Source of the DNA: Desulfomicrobium escambiense DSM 10707
GTDB lineage: Bacteria; Desulfobacterota; Desulfovibrionia; Desulfovibrionales; Desulfomicrobiaceae
Reading direction: 5' to 3'
NCBI RefSeq assembly: GCF_000428825.1
Contig: NZ_AUAR01000001.1
Span: 355,796-419,795 of the forward strand
DNA: 64,000 nt
The position numbers were made by a program, and so were the translations under genes. Positions 57,049-64,000 of the stretch are shown here, in pieces. Each line of letters starts with the position of its first letter. Position 1 is the first letter of the stretch. A model generated the notes under the pieces. The model saw nothing but the letters and a program-made list of their open reading frames with translations. It did not search any database and was not told the DNA's origin.

Positions 57049-58641
57049 TTAATTGTTGGAACGTTTGAAAGCGAAATCCACCAAAACCTTTGTTTCAGAC
57101 AAGGAACTTGGGGCCCCATGTTGAAAAAGGAGACTTGTCGACGTTATAAATTTTGGGACGGTGCCTTGTTTTGGCGAAGCGCTCAATACTGTCCTGGCCT
57201 TACGCGTATCAGTATTTTCTCCGAACAGTTCATCGAAACCACCCCACGAAGATCCTGTTACCATAAAGAATGCCATTTCTCCTTGAGGGAGCATGCTTGT
57301 AAGTTTCTCTCGAGATCGTACGCAAGCACGCAGGATGAGCTTTTTTGATTGCGGGTTGAGCAGTATCAGAATGACATGTTGCCCCTGATCTTCTTGAAAA
57401 ACAAAGGGAATAGCATTTTGTATATCTTTGGCTGCAACCGCGTGAGTCAGCGGAAAATCCGCTGATGGACCTTGGCGTGTTGGGGCGGACTGGGCTTGAA
57501 TTGCCGGTTGTGGTCGAGAGGATCCACTGGGGAGCTGATTGGCTTGCGTGGGCGTGAAAATACTGGTCATGGTGGCCCGGATGGTTTTGTACGCGCCGAT
57601 CAGGAGGAGGGCGGCAAGGGCACATCCTGCGAATTTGAGCGCTAGGGTAGGCCATTGGAATTGTGGGACTTCCAGTTTTATTTGCTGCGAATTCAGGCCG
57701 GAAAGAAGGGCCTGTAATGTCGTGGCTAAGTCCTTTGGCCCTGATGTTTGGGCAGAAGGGGTGTCGTGGCGCGTATTCGTTTGCGCATGACCGTAGATGA
57801 CGCCGCATTTTGGGCATTCGCCTGCGCTAAAATACAGATCGTCGTTTTTTGTGCGTTCATGAAAGCACTTCGGACAGACAATGCCGCCAGTTTGGGATTG
57901 TCGAACTATAGGATCGGCTTCTGCGGGCTGGATGGACAACGCTGCTGCCAGCAGAGGGACGATTTGCTCTCTCTTCTGGGACGGAAGACTCCCTCGCTGC
58001 GAAAGAATATACGGCCGTAGGTAGCCGACATTGAGCACGGCCACGCCCCGCACCGGACCTCGAACTTCAACAAATCCTCGTGCGAAGCAAAGGATCGGCT
58101 TGATCGCGATCCCTCCAAGCCTATCTTTGCCCAGGTGGTCCCGAAGTGAGTATGTTTGTCTCCAGCATTGTTTCAAAAAATCTTTGAAGAATTTTCGGCC
58201 GTTTCTGAGGAGAACTTCGTTTTCCTGAGTGATGTTCCCCTTTTGGCTTTTGGTCTCCACCAAAAAGATGCCGTTGGGGCCAAGGACAACATGGTCGATG
58301 TTGAAGCCGGGGAATTCGAGGTCATGGAAGACGTAGTAATCGTCAGGGAGCTCCTGCAGGGCTTCGGCGACAGCTTGTTCGGATTTTGCGCCGGTGTCGG
58401 CATCGGAAATGCGCTTTTTGAGCTTGAGTCCGACTTCTTCAAGCGACTTTATGCAGAGGACATAGATGGCGGCGACGAGGACGCCCCATACAAAATGTCC
58501 ACGTTTGAACAGATAATATCCAACAGGTATCAGCAACAGAAACGAAAGCATGGGCAGGGCGATGCGAGAGATCAAATCCTTGTATCGTGTGTCCCCCATG
58601 GCAAAAGCGCTTTTGCCTGCTGAACCGAAGACTTGAGCCAT
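57049..58641 (-). CDS. Membrane protein with NERD nuclease domain and zinc ribbon
   Basis: A 530-residue protein. Two membrane segments lie at about 26-44 and 50-65. A NERD (nuclease-related) domain covers about 80-220 with the catalytic pattern D116 (NIDHVVLG) and E129-x-K131 (FLVETKS). A zinc ribbon follows at about 255-285 (CPKC and ECPKCG), then another membrane segment at about 335-355 and a C-terminal domain of about 150 residues that I cannot name. NERD proteins are thought to act in DNA processing. The order membrane-NERD-Zn suggests an envelope-anchored nuclease that could meet incoming DNA. The ATG has GAGAAAG upstream. The base composition is lower in GC than the core genes. Confidence 0.8.
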   Translation of the reverse strand: MAQVFGSAGKSAFAMGDTRYKDLISRIALPMLSFLLLIPVGYYLFKRGHFVWGVLVAAIYVLCIKSLEEVGLKLKKRISDADTGAKSEQAVAEALQELPDDYYVFHDLEFPGFNIDHVVLGPNGIFLVETKSQKGNITQENEVLLRNGRKFFKDFLKQCWRQTYSLRDHLGKDRLGGIAIKPILCFARGFVEVRGPVRGVAVLNVGYLRPYILSQRGSLPSQKREQIVPLLAAALSIQPAEADPIVRQSQTGGIVCPKCFHERTKNDDLYFSAGECPKCGVIYGHAQTNTRHDTPSAQTSGPKDLATTLQALLSGLNSQQIKLEVPQFQWPTLALKFAGCALAALLLIGAYKTIRATMTSIFTPTQANQLPSGSSRPQPAIQAQSAPTRQGPSADFPLTHAVAAKDIQNAIPFVFQEDQGQHVILILLNPQSKKLILRACVRSREKLTSMLPQGEMAFFMVTGSSWGGFDELFGENTDTRKARTVLSASPKQGTVPKFITSTSLLFQHGAPSSLSETKVLVDFAFKRSNN

Positions 58642-58771
58642 CTTTCTCTCGTTTCAAACCCGGTTGGTATTTCTCATTCCCATGAGTGCAGGCTGGCGTA
58701 GTGCTATTTCTGCAGACCGAAGTCGAGAAATGCTTAGGAATGTGTAGCTTCCTGATCGCCTGCCTGCCAGG

Positions 58772-58922
58772 TTATATCTCCACATGATCCCATACAGGTG
58801 GGACGAAGCCCCCATGTTCGTTGAGCCATGCGAGCCACTTTTGTTGCCCAGGATCGTTACGCCTTAGGAAATCAAAATTGTCAAGGATGATAGGCTGTAA
58901 AACGGGTGCTTGAGGGATACCG
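58772..58922 (-). pseudogene. Possible remnant of a coding region
   Basis: In the 405-base gap between the NERD and HNH genes, one minus-strand frame is open from about 58922 to a TAA at 58772-58774. It encodes a protein-like tail (IILDNFDFLRRNDPG then WLAWLNEHGGFVPPVWDHVEI) but has no start codon before an upstream in-frame stop. It looks like the 3' end of a lost gene. The rest of the gap shows nothing clear. Confidence 0.3.
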
Positions 58923-59046
58923 TGGGGTGGGTAAGATCAGTCGGGCTGTCATACGTAGTTTCGTCCAATCTCAAGGAATGTTGCGAATTGAATGACACTT
59001 TGTTCGTATGCCGAATTTGCCTTCCCATGGGTAAAGATTCGCCAGC

Positions 59047-59988
59047 TCAACCAAGTTTGTATCGATGCCGATGCCACGCCAGATTCTCCGTCGCCGGGTA
59101 ATGGCACTCCCTTTCAGGCAGGATCATCGGCCTGTGCGCAAATTGCTGGATATGCCCCGGCAGGTTGCCGTCCCGCGCTATCGAACGGGCGACTATGACG
59201 CGGTAGTCGTCGTCAAAGCCCACCAAGCCGCTGTCGAAGGTCCAGTGGCAGAGCTTGCACAGGGCCAGGCCATTGGCGGGGGTGTCGTCGTGGGACACGG
59301 CCCAGTCCTTGATGTGGGCGGCGTCGACCGCCGTGTGGCTGTCCGGGGAGATAATGCGGATGCCGCACAGGGCGCAGCGGTGGTCGTAAACCTTGACGAT
59401 GACCCTGCGGAATGCCTGGTCGCGGACGGGTTTTTCCACGGGTTTTTCGTAGGGCGCCGGCGTTTCCTGGAGGAGTCTGTCGGCGTAGTTGAAGGCCGAA
59501 ACTTGGGTATTGGCCAGATCAAGCAGGGGCTTTTCCAACATGGGGACGAAGCAGCGGCGAATCAGTCCCAGCCGAGCCGTTGCGCGGTTGATGGGGTTCT
59601 TCAGTTGCTCGAAAATTCTCTCATCCAACGATGCGAAAGCGTACCGCTCCCGCACATTCTTCCAGGAGGACGGCTCAGTGGCGGGCAGTGCCTTGCCGGG
59701 GACCGGGTGGAGCGTCCAGAACCCGTCCGTCTGCAGATAGAAGAAGGGCAGGTGGATGCTCGGGCGCAGGCGGTCGGGCAGGATGGCGTTCCAGTAGAGC
59801 AGGAACGCGTCGGCCAGGTCCTGGTCGGGCACAATCCGGTTTTCCGTCACCCCGCCTGCCTCCATGAGGTCCAGCACGGCCAGCAGCAGGAACGGCTTGT
59901 ACGGCGCCCGGCCGAGAGTCTCGGCCGGCCAGGTGCTTCTGTTGGTATCCTGCCGGATGGACGGAAAGGTGAATGGTGGCTCAAGCAT
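59047..59988 (-). CDS. HNH restriction endonuclease resembling phosphorothioate-DNA-recognising enzymes
   Basis: A 313-residue protein. The N-terminal ~150 residues carry the APYKPFLLLAVLDLMEAGG segment and the IHLPFFYLQTDGFWTLHP segment, which I recognise as typical of sulfur-binding domains (SBD) of ScoMcrA-like type IV enzymes. The C-terminal domain is an HNH nuclease: CALCGIRI, then AVDAAHIKDWAVSHDD, and NGLALCKLCHWTFD, giving two CxxC pairs that hold zinc, with the His and Asn catalytic residues. It would cut DNA that carries phosphorothioate or other marks. The SBD assignment is by eye. It stands alone between two gaps without obvious operon partners. The start ATG lacks a strong ribosome-binding site. 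Confidence 0.7.
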   Translation of the reverse strand: MLEPPFTFPSIRQDTNRSTWPAETLGRAPYKPFLLLAVLDLMEAGGVTENRIVPDQDLADAFLLYWNAILPDRLRPSIHLPFFYLQTDGFWTLHPVPGKALPATEPSSWKNVRERYAFASLDERIFEQLKNPINRATARLGLIRRCFVPMLEKPLLDLANTQVSAFNYADRLLQETPAPYEKPVEKPVRDQAFRRVIVKVYDHRCALCGIRIISPDSHTAVDAAHIKDWAVSHDDTPANGLALCKLCHWTFDSGLVGFDDDYRVIVARSIARDGNLPGHIQQFAHRPMILPERECHYPATENLAWHRHRYKLG

Positions 59989-60116
59989 GGGGCTTTGTAG
60001 CGTCCAAGGGAGGAAATGTCAGTAGGAGAATACGCTAATTTTACTGCTTATATCCGGTTCGCGCGTTCTATCTTCCATCATCACTTTGTCCCGCAATGCC
60101 AAATTTTCACGTCGTC

Positions 60117-62015
60117 CTATTGTATTTCAACAACGAGTTCGCCTTCATCGTCATCCATGGGCAGCGAAAGCAGCGTCGAGGATGCCTCGGCTGGCAGTTC
60201 CTGGACGCTTCGGAGCTTGCGGCCGATGGCGCGGGTTCGGATCTTGGCCTTTTCGATGGTCTCCGATGCCTGATGAATGCGTTTCTGCACCGCGTCCAGA
60301 ACCTCGCCGTACTTGGTCCATTCCGTCTTGACCGCGCCGAGCAGGGTCCAGACCTCGCTGGAGCGCTTCTGGATGGCCAGGGTGCGAAAGCCCATCTGCA
60401 GGCTGTTCAGGATTGACCACAGGGTGGTGGGGCCGGCGATGACGATGCGGCAGTCGCGCTGGATGCCCTCGGCCAGGCCGGGGCGGCGGATGACCTCGGC
60501 GAAGAGGCCCTCGATGGGCAGGAAGAGGATGCCGAAGTCCGTGCTGACGGGCGGGTTGACGTACTTGTCGCGGATGTCTTTGGCGCAGGCCTTGACCCTG
60601 ATTTCGAGCTGCCTGCCGGCCGTCTCGATGCCTTCGGCGTCGGCGCGCTCCTGGGCGTCGAGGAGGCGCTGGTAGTCCTCCACCGGGAACTTGGCGTCGA
60701 TGGGCAGCAGCACTGGGGCCTCGCCGTCCTGGCCGGGCAGCTTGACGGCGAATTCGACGCGCTCGGCGCCGTCGCGGGTGGAGGCGTTGCGCACGAACTG
60801 CTCGGCGCTCAGGACCTGCTCCAGCAAGGCCCCGAGCTGCACCTCGCCCCACGTGCCGCGCGTCTTGACGTTGGTCAGGACCTTCTTCAGGTCACCCACG
60901 CCCGTGGCCAGGGTCTGCATCTCGCCCAGGCCCTTGTGGACCTGTTCGAGGCGCTCGCTGACCTGCCGGAAGGACTCGCCGAGCCGCTTCTCCAGGGTGC
61001 CCTGGAGCTTTTCGTCGACGGTCTGGCGCATGTTTTCGAGCTGTTTGGCGTTGTCGTCCTGCAGCATCTTCAGTTTGGTCTCGACGGTGGAGCGGACGGT
61101 CTCCAGTTTGGCGGCATTGGTCTCCGAGAGCTGGTTCATGGCCGCGGCCATGGCGTCGAGCTGGGATTTCTGCGTCTTGCCGAGTTCGCCCATGGTCCTG
61201 GCCGTGGTTTCGGAGACGGCGGTCAGGGCCCTGACGATCTCCTCCCGCAGCTCCTTGGCGCTGCCCGAGGCCTGGACGCGCATGGCGTCGAGGCTCCCGG
61301 AGGTGGTTTTTGTCAGTTCGGACAGCTGCCCCGAGAAGGCGTCGAGCTGGACCTTCTCGGCCGCCGAGAGGTCCTTGAGGGTCGTGTTCATGGACTCGGA
61401 GATCTTCGTCAGCGTAGCCACGACTTCCTCCCGCAGGCTCTTGGCGTGGGCAGCGGATTCGAGTGTGACGGCGTCGAGCTTGTCGGAGGTTCCTTTGGCG
61501 GCCGCCGCGAACTGCGTGCCGAAGGCGTCCATCCGGATCATCTGCGCCTCGCCGACGCTCTTCATGTTCATGGTCACGGCTTCGGCGATGTCCTTCAGCG
61601 TCGAGACCACTTCGCCGCGCAAGGCCGTGGAGTTCTCGGCTGCCTGTTTATCGAGGAGGGCAAGCTGGTCCTGGTTGGATCTGGTGAAGTCGGAAAACTG
61701 TGCGGCCAATGCGTCGAACCGACGCCCCTGGGCGCAATGCGCATCGGCCATGCGCTGCAGCACGCCCCCCGCCAGTTCCCTGAAACTCTCGGCGACCTCC
61801 CGGCGCTGATCGCCCAGCATGCGACCGGACTCGATCCGTCCCTGGCCGATTTCGTCCTTGATGAGGCGGGCCGTCATTTCCATGGACTTTTCGAAGGCCT
61901 CGAGCCGTGCGCCCATGAGCAGGGCGCTGCGCGACATGCGGTACAGAACGACGAGGAGAAGAAGAATGGCTGCCGCGGACAGGGCGACGGGGCCGTACAT
62001 GAGCAGTTCGTTCAC
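60117..62015 (-). CDS. rmuC: DNA recombination protein RmuC with internal 62-residue repeats
   Basis: A 632-residue protein. An N-terminal membrane anchor (about 7-26) is followed by a long helical, coiled-coil region (30-380). It contains three tandem 62-residue repeats beginning LRGEVVSTL, LREEVVATL and LREEIVRAL, each with a later MDAF/LDAF/LDAM block. The C-terminal RmuC domain carries VKTRGTWGEVQLGALLEQ, IDAKFPVEDYQRLLDAQ and FLPIEGLFAEV. RmuC limits DNA inversion at short repeats and may be a nuclease. The GTG at 62015 is chosen because an extended ribosome-binding site (GGAGGTGATC) precedes it exactly; the longer frame from 62027 would start inside that site. Confidence 0.9.
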   Translation of the reverse strand: MNELLMYGPVALSAAAILLLLVVLYRMSRSALLMGARLEAFEKSMEMTARLIKDEIGQGRIESGRMLGDQRREVAESFRELAGGVLQRMADAHCAQGRRFDALAAQFSDFTRSNQDQLALLDKQAAENSTALRGEVVSTLKDIAEAVTMNMKSVGEAQMIRMDAFGTQFAAAAKGTSDKLDAVTLESAAHAKSLREEVVATLTKISESMNTTLKDLSAAEKVQLDAFSGQLSELTKTTSGSLDAMRVQASGSAKELREEIVRALTAVSETTARTMGELGKTQKSQLDAMAAAMNQLSETNAAKLETVRSTVETKLKMLQDDNAKQLENMRQTVDEKLQGTLEKRLGESFRQVSERLEQVHKGLGEMQTLATGVGDLKKVLTNVKTRGTWGEVQLGALLEQVLSAEQFVRNASTRDGAERVEFAVKLPGQDGEAPVLLPIDAKFPVEDYQRLLDAQERADAEGIETAGRQLEIRVKACAKDIRDKYVNPPVSTDFGILFLPIEGLFAEVIRRPGLAEGIQRDCRIVIAGPTTLWSILNSLQMGFRTLAIQKRSSEVWTLLGAVKTEWTKYGEVLDAVQKRIHQASETIEKAKIRTRAIGRKLRSVQELPAEASSTLLSLPMDDDEGELVVEIQ

Positions 62016-62025
62016 GATCACCTCC
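62016..62025 (-). promoter_or_regulatory. Unusually long Shine-Dalgarno sequence of rmuC
   Basis: On the minus strand GGAGGTGATC pairs with ten bases of the 16S rRNA 3' end, directly before the GTG start. It decides the rmuC start and suggests strong translation. Confidence 0.7.
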
Positions 62026-62300
62026 ACTGGTTCAAGGAGCCTTAGTGGACGGGGCTGACATTATCCAGCCGAAGTTCATGGGTAGTCCCGTGCTGCGGGG
62101 ATCATCCGTTCCTGGAGACCGGCACTCCCGGGCGCGGCGATCATGCGCTGGATGGGGAATTTCGCGTCTGCCCCGCTGTGCGTCATCAGCGCTCCTCCTG
62201 TGGCGCTTTTCGAGGCGCTGCTCATGATTTCAAAATGCGGCAAAGAGGGGTACGGTCGTCCGCGAGGTCCGGGAACTGGGCGTTCTGTAAGGAGGTTGTT

Positions 62301-63623
62301 ATGAGCCACGATCAGATCGCGATCACGGTCGTCATGATGGCAGTCATCGGCATGTTCATGTGGGGCAGGTGGCGGCACGACATGGTGGCGGTCGGGGCGT
62401 TGCTGGCCTGTGTCGTGCTCGGACTGGTCGCTCCTGGACAGGCTTTTGCCGGTTTCAGCCATCCCGCGGTGGTCACCGTGGCGTGCGTGCTGGTGCTCAG
62501 TCGCGGCCTGCAGCTTTCGGGAGCCGTCGACGTGCTGAGCAGGGCCGTGCTGCCGGATTCCGCCAGACCGACGGCGAGCATAGCGGCGCTGGCTGCCCTT
62601 GCCGCTGTCTTGTCGGCTTTCATGAACAATGTCGGTGCATTGGCCCTGCTGATGCCTGTCGCCATTCAGGTTGCGAGCCGTTTGGATCTCCCTCCGGGGA
62701 AGCTGCTGATGCCCCTGGCCTTCGGGTCGATCCTCGGTGGCACCATGACCCTGATCGGAACCCCGCCCAATCTGATCGTCTCGGGTTTCCGGGGCTCCCG
62801 GCCGGACATGGGCGCCTTCGGCATGTTCGATTTTTCCATGGTCGGCTTGCCGCTGACCGCCGTCGGCGTCGTCTTCATCGCCCTTGTCGGCTGGCGCCTG
62901 GTTCCGGCACGGAAGCAGGCCGGAACCGCCGGTTTCGAGACGAGTTCCTACATCACCGAGCTTCGCGTTCCGGAAAAGAGCGCCATCGAAGGCAAACAGG
63001 TCCGGGAAGTGACGCGGGTGCTGGCGGATCTCGATGCGCAGATGCTGGATCTCGTGCGCAACGACGTCTACGTGCGCTCACCCCGGCCCGGTAAAGTCCT
63101 GAGGGCTGGAGACATCCTCGTGCTTGAAGCGAACGTCGGCGTTCTGGCGGAGGTGCTGTCCCGGCTGGATCTCAAGCTGGAAGAAGACAAGCCGCCGGCT
63201 GGCAGCGACGGCGCCGACAAAGGCGATGGCGCCCGTCAGGAAGAGCGCGTCGGCGCCGGCATGGCAAAATCCTCAGGCCGCACCGGGCCCGAAGGCGACC
63301 AGGAAGAGGGAGGCGAGACGCCGCCAGAATCCATGCACGACACGGAGGCCGGGTTGGTTGAAATGGCAGTGTTGCCGGAATCGCGGATTGTCGGGAGTTC
63401 CGCAAGCGACCTGTTGCTGCGCAGCCGGTACGGCATCAATCTGCTTGCGGTCGCACGGCAGGACTCTTTCACGATTGCCAGGCTTCGTTCCCTCAGGTTC
63501 AAGCCCGGCGACGTGCTGCTCTTGCAGGGACGCAGGGACGTCTTGAACGAATTTGCATACAGTTCCGGCTGCGTCCCCCTGGCGCAACGCGACCTGAACA
63601 GGAGTTTCGAAAAACTTTCTTGA
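62301..63623 (+). CDS. SLC13/ArsB-type transporter lacking its C-terminal membrane half
   Basis: A 440-residue protein. The N-terminal half has about seven hydrophobic segments with the family pattern SAFMNNVGALALLMPVA and GSILGGTMTLIGTPPNLIVSG. Two TrkA_C-type domains follow (about 225-300 and 365-430), separated by a 60-residue acidic, Gly-rich low-complexity linker (GADKGDGARQEER and more). Full family members (about 590 residues) have a second set of membrane segments after these domains; here the frame ends in SFEKLS at 63623. The GC drop right after the stop and the transposase gene next to it suggest truncation by an insertion. The ATG has GGAGG upstream. It is probably non-functional. 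Confidence 0.7.
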   Translation: MSHDQIAITVVMMAVIGMFMWGRWRHDMVAVGALLACVVLGLVAPGQAFAGFSHPAVVTVACVLVLSRGLQLSGAVDVLSRAVLPDSARPTASIAALAALAAVLSAFMNNVGALALLMPVAIQVASRLDLPPGKLLMPLAFGSILGGTMTLIGTPPNLIVSGFRGSRPDMGAFGMFDFSMVGLPLTAVGVVFIALVGWRLVPARKQAGTAGFETSSYITELRVPEKSAIEGKQVREVTRVLADLDAQMLDLVRNDVYVRSPRPGKVLRAGDILVLEANVGVLAEVLSRLDLKLEEDKPPAGSDGADKGDGARQEERVGAGMAKSSGRTGPEGDQEEGGETPPESMHDTEAGLVEMAVLPESRIVGSSASDLLLRSRYGINLLAVARQDSFTIARLRSLRFKPGDVLLLQGRRDVLNEFAYSSGCVPLAQRDLNRSFEKLS

Positions 63624-63671
63624 ACATGGTCTATTTTCTTCATAATTCCAGGCTATTATCTCTTTATTTCC

Positions 63672-63760
63672 TGTAAGACCCCTTCCTTTCCCGTTTTTCC
63701 ACGACACAACTTGCTGATTTTTTACCAAAAAGAATGATTTTTCTTGCACATGTAAGACCC
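63672..63760. repeat. 10-bp direct repeat before the transposase gene
   Basis: TGTAAGACCC occurs at 63672-63681 and again at 63751-63760, 79 bases apart. They lie in the AT-rich leader of the transposase gene. They may be transposase-binding sites at the left end of the element, or one may be part of the terminal inverted repeat. The right end is outside the window. Confidence 0.5.
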
Positions 63761-63778
63761 TTATGATATGGCCGAGAC

Positions 63779-64000
63779 ATGGCGCACCTCCATAAGAAAA
63801 TGAAAAACGGAAGACCCTACTTCTACATCCGTGAGATTGCCCGTGTGAACGGCAAGCCCAAGGTTGTGAATCAGGTCTACCTCGGCACGGTGGAAAAGAT
63901 CCTCAGCCTGGTCACGGGGCAGAAGTCAGCGGACCTGAGTCGAATTCAGGTTCAGGAGTTCGGCGCGTTGTGGCTGGCAAACGAGATCGAGAAGATGGTC
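63779..64000 (+). mobile_element. IS1634-like transposase, N-terminal part (cut by window end)
   Basis: An ATG at 63779 opens a frame that continues to the window edge. Its first residues are MAHLHKKMKNGRPYFYIREI followed by ARVNGKPKVVNQVYLGTVEKIL. This opening, a positively charged KKxKNG, then Tyr-rich strand and RVNGKPK, is the typical start of IS1634-family (IS4 superfamily, DDE) transposases. Catalytic residues lie beyond the window. The AT-rich stretch from about 63610 and the neighbouring truncated transporter point to an insertion sequence here. There is no clear ribosome-binding site, as is often seen in transposases. Confidence 0.75.

Noticed and set aside
59130..59160. A stretch resembling the start of tRNA-Arg (TGTGCGCAAATTGCTGG) that could be an attachment-site copy.
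   Set aside because: Only about a dozen bases match, with shifts, and it lies inside the HNH gene coding sequence; no 3'-end copy of the tRNA and no integrase were found.

Overview
The window is a gene-dense, high-GC chromosomal segment that fits an anaerobic sulfate-reducing deltaproteobacterium of the Desulfovibrionales type (Desulfovibrio/Desulfomicrobium-like). This is inferred from gene content: a minimal two-gene SufC-SufB iron-sulfur assembly locus, a fused RluD-CoaE gene, a rhodanese-ferritin fusion, a very large FAD/Fe-S D-lactate-dehydrogenase-like oxidoreductase, the hydrogenase maturation factor HypF, and Cys-rich PAS histidine kinases. Genus is not assigned. No rRNA operon, CRISPR array, phage or replication origin was seen.

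Layout. 1-5.6 kb: end of an OmpA-type porin, RluD-CoaE, rhomboid protease, sufC-sufB and a small membrane hydrolase. 5.6-5.8 kb: a palindromic repeat element. 5.8-9.4 kb (minus): a response regulator and a 1050-1073-aa protein with a PHP-like motif and a membrane domain. 9.5-14.6 kb (plus): comEC, a 60-aa ORF, lptF, lptG and a 29-aa membrane peptide. 14.6-16.8 kb: a TetR regulator divergent from a FadL porin whose middle is strikingly AT-rich. 16.8-19.6 kb: a chemoreceptor and a YhhQ-type transporter. 19.7-25.9 kb (minus): an oligopeptide ABC operon (oppA-B-C-D-F) ending in an acyl-CoA thioesterase gene, with a stem-loop between oppA and oppB. 26.2-32.6 kb (plus): an overlapping signalling operon (PhnD-like binding protein, 1483-aa hybrid histidine kinase, HD-GYP response regulator). 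32.6-41.9 kb (minus): mltG, ruvX, the D-LDH-like fusion, sppA and hypF. 42.1-46.7 kb: a histidine kinase, a DUF362 protein, the rhodanese-ferritin fusion and manC. 46.7-46.9 kb: two long stem-loops. 46.9-53.1 kb (minus): rbgA-like GTPase, M3 peptidase, a coiled-coil membrane protein, trpS, an M50 protease and ubiX.

The most interesting part starts at tRNA-Arg(CCG), 53.17 kb. Next to it lies an accessory block on the minus strand, about 53.4-60 kb, visibly less GC-rich in places than the core. It holds a SauUSI-like PLD-helicase-DUF3427 protein translationally coupled to a NUDIX hydrolase, a membrane NERD-nuclease/zinc-ribbon protein, a gene remnant and an HNH nuclease resembling phosphorothioate-DNA restriction enzymes. 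RmuC, with three 62-residue internal repeats, follows. This looks like a defence island centred on recognition of modified or foreign DNA, with no integrase in view. The window closes with an SLC13-type transporter that lacks its C-terminal membrane half, next to the start of an IS1634-like transposase, suggesting disruption by a mobile element.
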